Positions 34,663-47,841 are shown, counted from the stretch's first letter. The stretch is DNA of 64,000 bases from Theobroma cacao (GCF_000208745.1 NC_030851.1:33502974-33566973); one strand, 5' to 3'. The notes: generated from the sequence alone by a model not told the origin. Numbers and translations: made by a program.

Positions 34663-35875
34663 TAGTATGGCCGTTTGGTTCGCGAAATGAAATAGAACAG
34701 TTATTTTGTGAAAAATAAGTAAAGAATAGAATAAAATTATTATTATTATTATGTTGTTTGGTTTATAGAATGGAATATGGTTAGAATTAATATTATGACT
34801 TATTCTAATGTTTGGTTGGTAGGAATAATTTTAGAATAATTAAGGAATAAATGATAAAATTACAAAACTACCCTTTATTATAATAAAATTTATTTTCATA
34901 AAAAAATAAATTATATTTTCATTAAACATTAATAATTTATTATTAAATTATTAATATAAATTTTAAATATTTTAAATTTATTATTAAATTAGTTATATGA
35001 TTTTTAATTTTAATTATTTGAATAATTTTTCTCTATTTGTATTTTTCATTTCTTAATCTTTTAATTTCTATTTTCATTAAACATTAATAATTTATTAAAT
35101 AATTTATATTAAATTAGTTATATAATTTTTTATTTCAATTATTTGAATAATTTTTCGCCATTTGTATATTTCATTTTTTAATCTTTTAATTTTTGTTTTT
35201 ATTAAACATCAATAATTTATTAATTAATATAAATTTTATTTTAATTTGTTTTTTCTTTTTTCCTCATTTTTCTTCTTTTTCTTCCATTTCTCGTCTGTTG
35301 CCAACCATCGGAGCAATCGTCGGCAACATTGGGGCGCTAATCTGACGTTGTTCGCAACTAGGTTTGACCATTGGAACATCAATCTAGCATTAACCGTGGC
35401 CAGATCTGGCCGTTAAAGGGCCAATTTGGCTAATGGGGTCGCTCGATCTATCGCTTCATACTGCCAGATCGACGCTCCAACAGCCAAATCTGGCCACAAC
35501 CATCGCCAAAATGACGTTTCAACATTGCTACAATTTCTTCGAGGGTTGGCGACAGATAACTTGGCGATGACGATGATGGAGGACAACGGTAGCTGTGGAA
35601 GAGGGGGATTGCAAACTTGCTTAGAGAAAGAAGGGGTGGGAGGTAAACAAGAAAAAAAAACTTTTTAAAGTGTTAGTGTTGTAATTATTTCTATTAAACA
35701 GGAATATTTTCATCTAATGATATTTTTGCCCTATTCCATCAGCCATGGAATGGCTAATAATGGGGGGAGAGAGGGGAATGGCTAAGCTCCGTTGTTGGGG
35801 AATAGCCATTTTTTGAAATAACTATTCGCAACAGTAAAATGCAACCAAACAAAAGAATAAAAAAGTTAAAGAAAC
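34663..35875 (+). mobile_element. Harbinger/Tourist-like non-autonomous element, copy A
   Basis: Starts TAGTATGGCCGTTTGGTTCG and ends near 35858 with CAGTAAAATGCAACCAAAC, an imperfect inverted match of its start. The interior has AT-rich stretches and a GC-richer core with repeated GATCTGGCC-like words. The same layout occurs inverted at 37420-38501. No transposase is present. The right boundary is approximate. Confidence 0.6.
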
Positions 35876-35879
35876 AAGG

Positions 35880-37300
35880 GGGGAATAAGCTATTGCCTTA
35901 TACCAAATGTGCCAATAGGGTATAAAAGACCTTTTCACTGATGAGTTCGTTAAGAAATCTATATAGCAATTTTACCGGATTCTTTTCCTTCCAAATCAGT
36001 TGTCTTTTTCCTCTTAATTTAACATAGTGTCAGAGCCTTGATTAGGGCCTTCTTACTATGTTTTTTTTTTTGAAATTTTTTGTTATCCTTTCTCAATTAA
36101 CAAGAATTGAAATCAAGATTAATTTAATTTCATTTTCTTGCAATGTCAATTCCCATGAGCTCACCAACCTTATTATGTCTCCTTAAAGACCCCCATTCAC
36201 CTTATTTTTTGCACCACTTTGATTACCATGGATTGGTGTCATTATTCCCAAATTGACACCAAACAATTGCATAGCTTGGAACATATCATTCATGCTGGCA
36301 TTGTTGATTAGAAATAAGATTTGACGGACAATTATAGAATCTAGTGCAACGAATGACTTGTTTGTATTATGAACTTAATGTAACAATCTTATAGTTGCAC
36401 GGTTGTCAGAATTGATTTCACCTCCGAATGGTTGCATTGTGTTTTATATGAACTCTATTGCACACATTTGGAGAATATTGAAGAAGAGGTTATCATGGTT
36501 AGATGATGTAAGGATTAGTAATTGCGATTCTCCCTTTGTAGCATCTTAGAGGGTCCTAAGTCAATGGATGCTTACTCCATAGAATTAAATGGACTTTGGG
36601 ATGAATTAAGAAATTATAGACCAAAATCGTATTGTCACTATTAAAAAAGCAACTAAAAATGTTTTCAATAATATATAACTCAATCTCAAAATGATAGTGT
36701 ATTAGGTCTTTGAACACCTAAATTAGTCTCATGTTGCATTAAGAACTTAGATTGTGTTATTGATACCATTTCCTATTTTAAATTAAGCATATAATTTGGT
36801 GTTGAGAGGGGAGTTTTAAAGGTGTTTGCATATGCAGTCACAACCTTTCGTAAAGGTGTCTACAATGATTACTTGGAAAAGAAACAAGGGTAATATGTTT
36901 GGTCTCCTTGTGGAAAGGTTGGACATCTTAAAATAAATGCTATAAGAATATAGGGTTTTTATTGATTTCAAATTTACAAAGAGAAGGACTAACGTGAAAA
37001 GAGGCATGCCATTTGTGAATAATGCAATAATTTCTGTTTAAGTTTATCAGAATATGGAAAGCACAATGAGATTATTATCACAGTTTTCCCTCACAAGGAA
37101 CTAGGTTCAGAAACTCATGGCATCGATCAAAGAGCTTGAACCAGGTAGCGTTAGTAATGATTCTTCTCAAATCAATATTCAACAATAAAGACCTTTTAAG
37201 ATAGATTCAACTGTGGCAGATATTATCTTAAACCCATTAGCCCTTGTATTCTTGAATTTCATTATAATGTATCACTAGATGCCAATGCAATTGTGTTTAA
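35880..37300 (+). pseudogene. Copia LTR-end and gag remnant
   Basis: A TATAAAAG box at about 35922 and a CA end near 36025, followed by TAGTGTCAGAGCC, look like the end of an LTR plus a tRNA-Met primer-binding site. Beyond it, broken frames read MDAYSIELNGLWDELRNYRP near 36565-36625 and a degenerate zinc knuckle CGKVGHLKINA near 36905-36940, followed by FYWFQIYKEKD. These are the marks of a Ty1/Copia gag. Stops are frequent, and no pol or second LTR was seen. Confidence 0.65.
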
Positions 37301-37419
37301 TCATCATACTTAAGTAATTGACGATAGTGCAGTAAACCGCATATAGCATCTTCTTTAATTGTTTTTGTATCTTCTAAGAGAATGCACAATATATTTGTAC
37401 AAATGCTAAATAACACTAA

Positions 37420-38501
37420 TAACATACTTGGTTGGGGGGAATGGAATAATTATTCCCCTCTATTCCAATTACCAACAAAAGACTACATTTGGTTGGATGG
37501 TCATTCCTCAAAATAGCCATTCGAAGAGGGTCTTGAATAGCCATTACTGAGCCTCCTTCGGTCATGGCTATTCCAAGTTGGTGGGAATAGAAAAAAAAAT
37601 TGGATTGGAGAAAATACCCCTTTAAAATTTCAAAAATTACTCTTATATAATATAATTTTTTTTTTCATTTCTCAAGTATTCTTTTTCTCTTTACCTATCT
37701 TTTTCCATTTGTTCTTTCTCTACATTCCCTTTATCACCAGAGGCTCGTGGAGGCGACATTTGTGCCGACCATGGGAAGTGCTGAAATGGCGTTCCTCGAC
37801 TAGATCTAACCATAGGAAGTGCCAATCTGGCACTCCTCAACCAAATCAACCATGGGAAGCATCGGATCTGACTCTTCCCGGCTAGATCTCATTGCCAGAT
37901 TTGGCACTGCACGATTGAAATTCAGCCACATCTCTAGTGGTCGGCCAACGAGAAGAAAGAAAAGAAAATAAAAAAGAAAAAAATTAAAATGAATTTAAAA
38001 TAAAAAGGTTTAAGTTTTAATTCTAAATTATAAAAATTTCTTAAAAATATTTTAAAGTTAAAAATTAAATTAAAAATTTGTAATATTTTAATAGTTTTAA
38101 AACAAAGAAAAAGATAAAATAATGATGTTAATGTTTTAATTATAAATTATTAATAGTTTAAATGAAATATAAATTATTAATATTCTATACATTAAAATAA
38201 ATAATCATATTAAAATTCAAATAATAATTTATTAATATTTTTAATAAATTATTAAAATAATAAATATTTTAATTTCAAAATTAAATATTATAATAGAAGT
38301 ATTTTTGTCATTTATCTTTTATTCTTTAACTATTTTAAAAACTATCCCTGTCAATTAAACATTGAAATAATTCAAAATAACAATTCTTATCCTATTCTTT
38401 TCTTATGAACCAAATTACATAATAATAATTTTTTTTTATTCTATTCAAAATAACTATTCTATTTACACTCTATTCCATTCCGCGAACTAAACACATACTA
38501 A
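37420..38501 (-). mobile_element. Harbinger/Tourist-like non-autonomous element, copy B (inverted to A)
   Basis: Left end CATACTTGGTTGGGGGGAAT; right end, reverse-complemented, GTATGTGTTTAGTTCGCGG. Both lead into GGAATGGAATA. TAA lies on each side (37420-37422 and 38499-38501), compatible with the 3-bp duplication of this superfamily, though weak in AT-rich DNA. Its reverse complement aligns with copy A at both ends and in the GATCTGGC-rich core. Confidence 0.65.
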
Positions 38502-39262
38502 GTTTTGCTTCTTCTCTTTCTTAAGTATTTAATTTTCTATTTTTTAAGTGTTTAATTTTCATTTTCCAATTTTTATAGCACTTTCCTGCAAAACAAACTT
38601 GGAAATGCGGTGTAGGGATATTTTTACAATTATGAAGCCTTTACGGTTTAATTGCTTTTTTTTTATACTGACTACACGTGTGCTGAGAGGCAATCTGCTT
38701 AAGTAAAAGCAAACAAGGGGGATTATTGTGTGCTTATGTTTCTCTTCGATTTGTGTTTTATTATCAATGTAGTTTTGGAAACAACATAAAGAGACAAGGA
38801 GGATAACATTCGAAGAATTACGTAGAATTATTAAATTTAAAATAATGGATCAATTCCTTTTTTTTTTATATGTAAGAGTAAATTATATTCATAATTTAAA
38901 AAATTTGAAACACACATATCCTTTTGATCTTTATAATTTAAATAATAATTTATATTCTTTACACTTTTTAACACTATCACGAAATGATTTTTCGTTCAAT
39001 ATTTTTATTAATTATGATGTTAAGTGTCAATTGACGAAATGTGTATGATATACGACAGGGACATGTCAATTGACATGTAAATTAATTATTTATTAGAATT
39101 TTTAATTTAATTTAAGTTTTAAAAATCATATTTGATTAAAAAGATTAAAATAAAAAGTTATTTGTTAAAAATTAGAAAAATATAAAAATTATTCATTTTA
39201 CTATCTCTTATGATTCTGAATAAACCTTCGTTTAACAACAAATATTGTTAGTAGCGTTACCA
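38502..39262. other. Intergenic DNA
   Basis: AT-rich, no gene or repeat recognised. Confidence 0.45.
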
Positions 39263-40758
39263 TAACCGCCAGAATGCAAATCTTCTGCCCCGAATTGGTG
39301 TCCCATTCCCTGCCCCTCTTATAAAATTATGCCATCTGTGCAATAAGTGGAAGTTTATTAACGGCACGTTAACTCCTTTTTTTTTTTTCTTTCCCCGATA
39401 TTTTCAATTATTACTTCCCAATCTTGGAACCATCAGCCATCTTAGGGATTTTTGGATTGTTCTTAGCTTTACTATTCTTCATGAACAAGTCGTCAACAGT
39501 TAAAAGCTCAAGTGATATTTATCTTCTTTGTCATTCTCTGTTTTAGCAAAATCCAAAATAGACTCCATCGGAGAACTTAGATCCGAAAAGAACACAAAAG
39601 CCATCTTTGAGATTCTTTGCTGAAGAAGGGATCCAGTGGACAACTAACTTACCAATGGCCTTTGATTAGCGTGGTTTGTGATATGTTGGTGTGTATTGAT
39701 GGCATGATATTATATTTTGGCTGCTATGCTGTAACCCGATGTGGTTATGTCTCAAGATAGTGTCATTATTCTGGTTTATGCAGTGTTTTGAGGATGGCAG
39801 GGCATGAAGGTGAATCTGATTCTATTTCATGCTAAAGGAATGGAGGATGGTCTTTCTACTCATTGTGTTTCTCTTGTAGATTTTGTGTTTTTGACTCTTG
39901 CGCTGTACAGGGATATTATGTCTATGGGATGATTTTTGGGTGGGGTTTAAGCTTATGACTGAAAACGTCGGGCGTCTAGCAGAGTCTTTGTTTTCATCCC
40001 AAGTGTAACCAAATTTTTGATTTTGATATTCTATACGCAAATTCAAGTAATGAAATTAAGATAATTGCCTTGTATGGCTTATGTGGCTTGTACTTGCATC
40101 AATCTGGTTCTCTCTGTGTCAAATATTGTGACCAATGGAGTTGCTCGAGACCCAGATATGAAGAGGATGATCAAGTGCGGCTTTCTCTTTTCTTTTTCCC
40201 CATTTTTAAGCTTTGTGCTATTCCACCATTGCATTAATCACTTCTGTAAAACAACCATCTCATTGATTTTGGCAAATTTAAATCCAATAACATTGTTAGA
40301 GCAGAGAACATCCAAAACAATGTGGTCAATCCTGTCAAAACAATGGTACTGTATGTACTTTCTCTCAATAATTGTTTTTCAAAAAAACAAAACTTTGGAA
40401 TTCTTGGGATTGTTCTTAGCTTTCTTTTTGTCCATGCACAAGTGGTCCAATCCAAAACAATCTTCGGGATTCTTGAGATTGTTTTTAGCTTTACTCTTGT
40501 CCATGAACAAGTCATCCTCGGTTAAGAACCCAAGCGAAAACTAAAACTTGCTATTGTCTGAAGCCGTCCACCATGACGGCGGAAGAAGTAAAGAGAAAAA
40601 ACTGGAGAGTAACGATTGAAAACATTGGAAAAGAAAAAACAGAAGGGAGTTAACGTGCCGTTAATAAACTTCCATTTATTGGACAGATGGCATAATTCTA
40701 TAAAGGGGGCAGGAAATGGGGCACCAATGCGGGGCAGAAGATTTGCATTCTAACCTCC
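39263..40758. mobile_element. Mutator-like element with ~150-bp terminal inverted repeats
   Basis: The left end from 39271 (AGAATGCAAATCTTCTGCCC) matches the reverse complement of the right end at 40751 for about 130-150 bp, including GAAGTTTATTAACGGCACGT. The flanks TAACCGCC (39263-39270) and TAACCTCC (40751-40758) agree at 7 of 8 bases and may be the target duplication. The element is ~1.48 kb with no transposase. Its interior has coding-like repeated segments listed separately. Long inverted repeats point to the MULE group; the short duplication leaves some doubt. Confidence 0.8.
39441..40534 (-). repeat. Three direct repeats of a Lys/Asn-rich, coding-like segment inside the Mutator-like element
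   Basis: Related ~57-73-bp segments occur at 39441-39513, 40393-40449 and 40462-40534. On the minus strand they read DDLFMKNSKAKNNPKIPK, HLCMDKKKAKNNPKNSK and DDLFMDKSKAKNNLKNPE. The last two are in tandem, 69 bp apart. The frame is shared in all three, but the segments are not joined in one open frame. This looks like host sequence captured by the element. I do not recognise the parent gene. Confidence 0.7.
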
Positions 40759-41414
40759 AGGGGAATGAGAGGAAAGAGACGACCACGGTAATATTTATAG
40801 ATTATTTGAGAATATTTTTTCCCACTAATTATATTCTAGGAAAAATGACTATCCTGTACAAATATTCATGATGGTGGGGGGAAGTTTTGCGATATTGCTT
40901 TTGACCCATGAAAGTGGAGAACCAATTAGAACTGCTTCCGTATGAGAATTAAGCTCTTGAGTCTTGACGAAAGGTAGCATAGTACTTGTTTCCTTTTGCT
41001 ACAATATTTTGTCAGATGAAAGCGAAGCCCCCTTGTCTCCGACGCTTCCGTGGACAACTCCCAATTGCCAATGACAGCGGAAAAATTGTGGCCCGAGTTC
41101 GCCTAGTTGGTCTGAGCTTTCAAACTCCACGTCAGGCTTGATTTTTGTAAAAACAAAAACAATCCACGACCAATTTCTTTTTAAACAATTGTCCGCAGAA
41201 TCAAGCGTGAAGTGTTCAAAGTTCTCTACAGCAACGTTTAAGCATGTAACTAATTGCTGTAAGGCTAAGGCATTGAAGGAAGTCACCCAACGTGAGTTCC
41301 TGTCAAAAAATTGATTGCCTTCGAGTTAGCTGTTTCATATAAATGATTTGAAACTTTGAAGTTATACCAGTGAAATAAGAAAAGCTACTGTTGTTTTGCA
41401 TTTTCCCCTTAGCC
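40759..41414 (+). other. Upstream region of the CYP71 pseudogene
   Basis: No gene. Likely former promoter of the P450 copy that follows. Confidence 0.4.
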
Positions 41415-43233
41415 ATGTGGCTTCCCCTTCTCTTATTGCTCCCTTTGTTGCTGCTAATTATAAAGAAGATACAGATTAGAAAAAAGGGTAAACTTCCTCC
41501 AGGCCCTCCTAAGCTTCCCATTTTGGGTAACTTGCATCAACTTGGTGCATTGCCACATCGCTCTACATGGAAGCTTTCAAAGAAACACGGTCCTATAATG
41601 CTTCTTCAACTTGGTGCTATACCGACCATCGCAGTATCCTCGGCTGAGACTGCAAGAGAGGTCTTGAAAACTTATGATCTTGACTGTTGCAGTAGACCTC
41701 CCTTAGCTGGCCCCAAAAGACTTTCTTACAATTTTCTAGACATTGGTTTCGTACCGTATGGATATTACTGGAGGGAGATGCGCAAAATCTGTGTTGCTGA
41801 GCTTTTCAGCATGAAGAGGGTACAATCTTTTCAATCTGTCAGAGAAGAGAGGTTACTTTCCTAATCAATTCAATCTCGGAATCAGCTAATTCAGGAAGTC
41901 TGGTAAATCTTAGCAAAGAGTTCTTTTCGCTCACTGCTAGCATAACCTTTAGGATTGCTTTCGGGAAGATTTTTCAGGGGAGTGAACTTGATAATGATAA
42001 GTTACAAAAAGTGGTCAATGAGGCCCAGGCTATGTTGGGAAGCTTCTGTGCATCAGATTTTTTCCCATATTTAATTTGGTTGGATGATTGACTGGCTTAC
42101 TGGTTTTCACAGAAGGCTTGAGAGTAGCTTTAATGAGCAGGATGTTTTCTTCCAGAAGGTTATCGATGATCATCTCAATTCAGGAAGGACCATGCAGGAG
42201 CACGAAGACATAGTCGATGTGCTGCTGAGAATGGAGAGCGATCAAACTGAAAATAGTGCTATTCAAATTACTAAAGATCATATATAGGCAATTCTTATGG
42301 TAAATAACCGAACTTTTTTTCATCTATTTAAATAATGCCTTTATCAGGTTACCCTTCACACAATCTCCACCGATAGCAGTAGTAAATTTACCAATATCAC
42401 TAGCACAACGCAGCACCACTATTAGAAAAGGTTGCCCTTTGACATATTGTGTCAGCCGCAATTTTTTTAAGGGAATATCAGCCTTGTCTCTATGCGTTTG
42501 ATCTCTAGTTTATTTTTCTTATAACTTGGAGCTAAAGTTTGTTTATATATATATTATATATGTATGTATATTTGTTTCTGAGGATATTTTCCTGGCTGAA
42601 ATAGACACTGGTGCACTCACCATGATCTGGGCCATGACAGAGCTAGCCAGGAAGCCAACAGTCATGAAGAAAGCCCAATATGAAATTAGACGTTGCTTGG
42701 GGAAGAAAGGAAAGGTAACAGATAATGATTTTAATCAGCTTCAATACCTTAAGATGATAATTAAGGAGACTCTAAGATTGCATCCTCCAGCTGTACTTCT
42801 ACTTCCAAGGGAAACTGTGTCCCAAATTAAGATCGGAAATTATGATGTTTACCCCAAAACTAGAATTGCAGTCAACGTTTGGGCGATAGGACGAGATCCT
42901 GATATTTGGAAGAACCCTGAAGAATTCCTTCCAGAGAGGTTTAATAATAATCCGATTGATTTCAAGGGGCAACATTTTGAGTTATTGCCATTTGGTACTG
43001 CTCGAAGGATTTGCCCTGGAATGAATATGGGAATGGCTGTAATAGAGTTGGCACTTGCAAATCTCCTTTACCATTTTGACTGGAAATTACCTAGTGGGGT
43101 GGAGATTGACATGGAAGAGGAGGTAAGTATAACAGTCGGTAAGAGATCAGCTCTTAAGCTTATGCCAATCAACTATATTTCGGAAGATGACAAGACACAA
43201 GGCGTTGCTGAAATACAATTTGGAAACTTTTAA
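41415..43233 (+). pseudogene. CYP71-clade cytochrome P450, broken
   Basis: Related to the intact P450 at 51272-53082. The first open part has the membrane anchor (MWLPLLLLLPLLLLIIKK), the proline hinge PPGPPKLPILGNLHQLG and SRPPLAGPKRLSYNFLD. Lesions follow: a frameshift near 41841-41852, a second near 42065-42080 that restores frame, and a TAG (42285-42287) where the family has Lys in KAILM. An intron follows (42300-42582, phase 0). Exon 2 keeps KETLR, PERF and the heme-ligand Cys, but the oxygen-binding helix reads AEIDTG rather than AGIDT(T/S), and the heme loop reads [11 protein letters not shown] rather than PFGxGRRxCPG. The frame breaks kill the protein even if the motif changes were tolerated. 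Confidence 0.9.
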
Positions 43234-43800
43234 GAACTGTGTATTAGAAGTGTATATGGGAAATTATTATGCAATGAACCATCTATAAGTGTATTTGTAT
43301 CAAAATAAATGGATAAAAGCAGCATCCATGTATATATATATATATGCACTTTGCATGATAATCATCAATTGGTTCCATTTACCGATGCTCCAAAATTGCC
43401 CTATATTTTTCTTGTTCTCCCTGGATAAGTTTTTTTTTTTTTTGCCAATCTATGAAGTATTTTCATTAATAGAAACCAAAATATAGATATACAATATTTA
43501 CTTAACAGACGAAATGATAAAATCTTCTATCACTATGCCCCCTATGTCCCCTCCCAATTTCAGTAAGAGAGGATGGAGACTGTTCAACCCATTTCGACTG
43601 ACACATCCTTTTATTTGATTGGGTGGCTCAACCAATCTGCAGCCGTGTTCGCTTTCCTTGAAAATGAGTGTACACACAAATTTTGTGAAAAATAATTTGG
43701 ACTTGAAAAATTTTGAATACAACTATAAAATTTATTTATATATACCAGACATGGAGTTTACAATCTCTAGTATTCTTTTATAATAAAGAATTTTCTCTGA
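43234..43800. other. Intergenic DNA after the P450 pseudogene
   Basis: AT-rich, with a TA microsatellite near 43332-43346 and a T-run near 43431-43443. No gene. Confidence 0.5.
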
Positions 43801-43839
43801 TTAATTTTTTCAATCTTCACTTCAAGGGTCTTGATCATT

Positions 43840-44678
43840 TGATCTTGAATTTTGTTGTGACTTGGTCTTTGAACTTTGTATTTTGATTCAAGGGTCTACG
43901 ACTTGGTCTTGAATTCGATTCAAGGGTCTTGTGAACAATTTGGAGGTTTCGCTTTAAGGGTCTTGAGACTTGATCTTGAATGAATAATTTGGAGACTTTG
44001 TTTCGAGGGACTTGTGACTTGATCTTGAAAATGAACAATTTGGAGACTTCGCTTTAAAGGTTTTGACTACTTGATCTTGAAAACGAACAATTTGGAGGTT
44101 AGGACTTGTAGGTTGGAACTCTGGAGAGGCTTTGATCTTTAGATCTTCCTTCTTGGACTTGGTTGAACTTTAGAGGCTTTAATCTTCATAATTTTCCTTC
44201 GAGGCTTTTGATCTTCAGAATCTTCCTTCGAGGCTTTGATGTTCAGAATTTTCTTTCAAGGATTTGGTTGAACTCTAATGTTTTGATCTTTGAATCTTCC
44301 TTCTGGAGGCTTTGATCTTTAGAATCTTCGTTCTGGGGGCCTTGGGCTTGTAAATTGAAAATCTAGAAAGGCTTTGTTCTTCAGATCTTCCATCTTGGAT
44401 ATGTGGAACACTAGAGAGGCTTTGATCTTTAGATTTTCCTTCATAGATATGTGGAACTCTAGAGACTTTGGTCTTCATATCTTCCTTCTTGAATTTGTGG
44501 AACATAGAGAGGCTTTGGATATTCAAAATCTTCTTTTGAAAAAGGCTTTGGTTGTAAGATATTCTTTCTTAGATATGTGGAACTTTAGAGGCTTTGGTCT
44601 TTAGATCTTTCTTCTTGAATTTATGGAAATCAAAAAGGTTTTGGATCTTCAAAATCTTCCTTCTAAAGGTCGTTTTCT
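43840..44678. repeat. Imperfect tandem array of CTTTGATCTT-rich units
   Basis: Dozens of short related words such as GAGGCTTTGATCTTCAGAATC, trimmed here to its core GGCTTTGATCTTCAGA, and ACTTGATCTTGAA recur at irregular spacing of roughly 35-60 bp over ~840 bp. It is probably an LTR-internal satellite of the gag-only element. Confidence 0.75.
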
Positions 44679-45324
44679 GGAGGCCTTAGACCTATGGGAG
44701 TTCTGGAGGCTCTGATCTTTACAATCTTCTTTTTTTTCCCTTGTTCTCTTCCTCCGTAGTTCATCACATGGTTTGAAGGAGCACTATATTGATAATGCTG
44801 ATGAGAGACTTTCATGAGAATTAAGTCTCTTTGAATTATCTTTAAATTATTTAATTTAATTAGAGATAAATCATGATGACTCATAAATGATCTTTTGATT
44901 GACCAAATTCTAAGTCTTTGAGTTTTGATTGGTTGAATTTGAGTATTATCTTTAGATTATTTTAATTTATTTAGAATAAATTGGATGACCAAAAATGAAT
45001 TTATATATAAATTATCTTAATTTATTTAGAGATGAATTGGATTACCAATAAATAAATCTTAATTGGTCTAATCAAGATATTATCTCTAAATTATCTCAAG
45101 AAATAAATACATGACACATAGAAAAATTTTTATTGGTCCAATTATATGTCCTCAAGATAATTAACTAATAAATTAATTATTTTATAATTAATTATATGGC
45201 TATCTTAAATGATGTCCTCAAATCCACATGGTGGCACATGATTCGTCTCTGAAAATTTTCTTCCATTTACTAATTTGGGACATGTGGCATGTTGTAATTC
45301 GATAACAATTTTTCTTCTTCTACA
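44679..45324 (-). repeat. LTR segment, left copy (3' LTR in element orientation)
   Basis: Begins GGAGGCCTTAGAC and shares long AT-rich blocks with 48015-48661, including AATTAGAGATAAATCATGATGA. The upper end, reverse-complemented, starts TGTAGAAGAAG, which fits an LTR start. Confidence 0.75.
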
Positions 45325-46221
45325 AATGCACCCTCAAGACTTGTTCACTTATGATTTTGAATGTGACAAGTGGACAAATCTTGAAATTTAATCTTCATTA
45401 TCCAATTACAATGTGACAAGTAGACAAGTCTTTGAAATTTAATTTGTTTTGGTGGCAACACTTGCTTACATTCTTGACTTGAGGAGAATTTTTACACATG
45501 TACATGCCATGTTATCAATATGCTTGAAAAGGTTTATGACCAGCTAAAAATCTCTTATAGAAATATGTTAAGATCGTTAGCATATTTTTGTCTCATCTAA
45601 TCTCAGTAACAATTGAAGTTATAATTCATCCATGAGATAATGCAATATTGGCATATTTTGTCTTGACACACATTGAATTAATTATAATTCATTCTTGAGA
45701 CAATTTCGTCCCAAGCAATCCTAACATTTTTTTTTGTTTGTCTCACCACCAATTGAAATTAAAGTTCATCCATGAGATAACTTTGAGTCATGCAATCTTG
45801 GCATTTTTTATCCTCATCAATTTGATAGCTTCATCATTGTAAAGAATTAGATCATTTGCAATCTAAGAAACTTTTTTTTTTGGTTGACTGAACTTGACAA
45901 TGAAAACAAGTTGCCTACATACCTCCTAATATAAAAGATCAAGTCATAACGTAGTTTAATTTTTTTTATGCCTTAACTTTTGCCCAAGTCATCTTGTTAA
46001 AGATTTTCAACTTAACGGGCTTTTTCTTTTCTTTTCTTTTTGAGTAATATTGGCTCTTGCTAAGGAGCAACTGATCTTTAAGCATAGTAGCACTTCAAGA
46101 ATTGTTTTCTTAGCATTGTTTGTTGCATTGGCTTCTTGATGAGTAGCTAAGGTCCATCTTTCATCGTCTTGACCCTCATTTGTGTGGTCATAGGTATTGC
46201 CTCCATTTTCTTGAAGATCAA

Positions 46222-47841
46222 TTACTTTTTTTTGCTTTTTGGGATTGAAGTCGTGGAGTCGAAAGATCCAAATTTTATAGTTGTACTCAATACATTAAGT
46301 TGAGAAATCATTATTGATGTCAAATTTGATGACATAGTTTCTTCTTCAAATTTAATTTTCCCATCATTGTAAAGCCCCATGATTTTGTTTTTGAAAACAA
46401 AACATTTTTTTGTGAGTTGGCTAATCAAGCGATGGTACTTGCAATAGTTGGAATCATTCACTTTATCAACTTCTTCAAGCCACTTCATATCTAGCAACTT
46501 AATGAGCTTAGCTTTCAAGAGGTTTTCGAACATGTCTAAAACATTTGAATCAAGGAAAATATATTGCTTTTCCTATCTTTCTTTTAAAGAGGTCTTATTT
46601 TTACTTTTAGTTTGAGGAGGAGATTTTGATTTTTGCGAATTCTTTGAATTGATCGACATCTTGAGGCCCTTGGTGTTTATAGTCGTAGACTGTTCGTTTC
46701 CACACATATCGACAATATTTTGCCCTTTTGATGAATGTCTTCATTTTCCTTGCCTTTATTAGGGAGGTCCTCGATTTCCAGCAATAGACATGCTTAAATC
46801 CATGTCATGTGCATGATTAGCTAACTCTTCGAAGGTTTTAGACTTAATGCCTTGAAGAATGTAGCTTAATCCCCGATTCATCCCTTAGATGCACATATTG
46901 AGGGCAGATGACTTAGACAATTTCTCTTTACAATTAAGACTTAAATTTCTCCACCTATGGATGTAATCAATCACAACCTCATCTTTCCGTTGGTGTGAAG
47001 TTGTGAGTTTAATCATGCTCACAACACGTCGAGTGCTATAGAAGTGATTGAGGAAGTTATGCTCTACTTGTTCCCAAGTGTCAATTGTCCCAGGCTCCAA
47101 ATTAGTATACTAGTTAAAAGAGTTGCCTTTTATAGAGTGAACAAATTGCTTCACCATAAGATCTCCATAAGTGCCAACATTGTTGCAAGTTTTCATAAAG
47201 TGTGGAACATGTTGGTGAGGATTTCCTTTACCATCGAATTGTTAGAACTTTGGTGGTTGATAATTTTCTAGGATCCTCATGTAATCAATCCTTTGGGAGT
47301 ATGGTTATGCATAAGTGTAAGAGGGCTGGGTGACGCTTTCCACTTGTTCTTTGATGGCTTCCATGATGAATTCCTTCAATGGGTTAGGAGTGACCACTTC
47401 ATTGGCTTTTGCTGGGGATTATTTTTCACTTTCGTGGTGGAATTCTCATAATTTTCTTGAAGATTTGGCACTAATTTTGATCAAGATCAGTTGGTGCCTT
47501 TCTAGTAAGATTGTTAGTTTTTGCCATCATTAAGGTAATATGATTATCATTTTCTCTTATGCTTGTTGTTAGAGATTCCACAATCTTTGCCAAAAGCGCA
47601 ACTTGTTCTTCAAGAGATGTGCTGGTCGTCGTGACAACCATCACTTAATAATTTGCTTTTGAAAAGGCATTGTGGGGGGGGGGGGATGACGGAACGGAGT
47701 TGTTGCTTGAATAGCCATCTTGTTCCTTGAATGATAGAGTTGGCAATTTGTACTTGATTCTTTAAAGGAAGCAAGTTGCCGTATGGAAACTTCTTCTAAA
47801 TTTGAGGAAGAAGTATCATACAAAGGATTTTGATTGAACAT
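46222..47841 (-). pseudogene. Gypsy-type retrotransposon gag, broken
   Basis: The capsid-like segment near 47100-46890 reads DTWEQVEHNFLNHFYSTRR, then IDYIHRWRNLSLNCKEKLS. A downstream segment near 46480-46350 reads YCKYHRLISQLTKKCFVFK and GLYNDGKIKFEEE, the pattern of this gag group's C-terminal Cys-His box. The N-terminal part (47841-47641) is Pro-rich. Blocks are in different frames with stops between, so it is inactive. No pol follows downstream. Confidence 0.75.
47674..47685. repeat. Run of 12 G
   Basis: An uninterrupted G12 tract inside the gag pseudogene, on the strand opposite to coding (a run of Pro codons CCC on the coding strand). Its length is prone to sequencing error. Confidence 0.9.
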
